Notes under the pieces: generated by a model
What the model was told of the DNA's origin: nothing
What the model saw: the letters and a program-made list of their open reading frames with translations, nothing else
Database searches by the model: none
Shown here: piece by piece, positions 63,636 through 64,000 of the stretch
Layout: each line of letters begins with the position of its first letter
Position numbering within the stretch: the first letter of the stretch is position 1
Assembly: GCA_943736015.1 (NCBI GenBank)
Contig: OX031062.1
Location: 51,820,962-51,884,961 of the forward strand
Length of the DNA stretch: 64,000 nucleotides
Source of the DNA: Tridacna crocea
Taxonomy: Eukaryota > Mollusca > Bivalvia > Cardiida > Cardiidae
Direction: 5' to 3'
Position numbers and translations under genes: made by a program

Positions 63636-63698
63636 CTTAAGTAGAAATCGGTTGTACATTAATTAACTCTTTATCACAGAAGCCCAAATTTTAAGGAA

Positions 63699-63927
63699 CT
63701 TAACTCATTATAAATGACAAAACTTTAGATTTGTCTAAATTGAAAGCATTTGCAGACAACAAAATGGAAGTAACTGAAAATTTGAAATTTGTTTTGTGAA
63801 GGTTAGAAAACTTTGTGGGAAAAGGAGAAAATGCTTATTACCAGCATTTTCTCCTTTTCCCACAATGTTTTCTAAAGGCTTCTATCTCAGGGTTGTCAAA
63901 AGTAAGGATTGTGTGGTAGTGGATTAA
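63699..63927. mobile_element. TTAA hairpin MITE, type A
   Basis: Inverted copy with a long perfect foldback; fragments of further copies lie on either side (63660-63700 and 63930 to the edge). Confidence 0.84.
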
Positions 63928-64000
63928 CAAAGAAAGCTTTTGAAAACATAGTGGGTACAGAAGATGCTGGTATACACCATTTTCATTTTTCCCATCTTAT

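Overview
The window is AT-rich eukaryotic DNA, most likely from a bivalve mollusc. The pointers are three pearl/Helentron-like repeats with tandem cores of about 165 bp, tRNA-derived SINEs, and a dense load of short hairpin MITEs. No rRNA, tRNA gene, CRISPR array or bacterial-style operon was seen.

One giant gene runs on the minus strand across the whole window and off both ends. I reconstructed 27 consecutive coding exons (63635 down to 49) by joining GT donors and AG acceptors. All 26 introns keep phase, giving 11,532 nt or 3,844 codons without a stop. The product is a glycine-rich protein in which a landmark (G-x-G-A-G-H-x-x-x-G-G-G and variants) recurs nine times at about 370-420 residue spacing (hand-counted). 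Each unit has the same order: a glycine-rich block, a GGSGG-(I/V)-x-(I/V) strand, a GGAGGRIA strand, G-P-G-T-(V/I)-Y, an (L/V)-x-(L/V)-D-N motif, then G-D-x-(T/S)-G, then beta-rich sequence. This looks like a very large secreted or surface beta-solenoid-type protein. I do not recognise a named gene. Neither its start nor its end is in the window.

Introns make up about 82% of the window and are mostly mobile DNA. (i) About 70 copies of about 225-bp foldback MITEs with TTAA at both ends and a near-perfect central palindrome, in three subfamilies; several are chained and share one TTAA. (ii) Three pearl/Helentron-like elements (4946-6692, about 7015-7710, 8580-10118), each carrying the same perfect palindromic X-box-like site. 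(iii) A 5'-truncated LINE with a 747-codon reverse transcriptase ORF (11090-13333). (iv) A 7.3-kb element with 25-bp inverted ends (37588-44895) and no recognisable transposase. (v) A 4.7-kb element with 27-bp inverted ends (56932-61673) into which an intact 3.1-kb MULE (57142-60260, 502-aa transposase) has inserted. (vi) tRNA-derived SINEs, short tandem arrays and other inverted repeats.

The host gene provides one long transcription unit and the mobile elements sit in its introns, some within 25-40 bp of splice sites. The only other intact protein-coding units are the transposon proteins.
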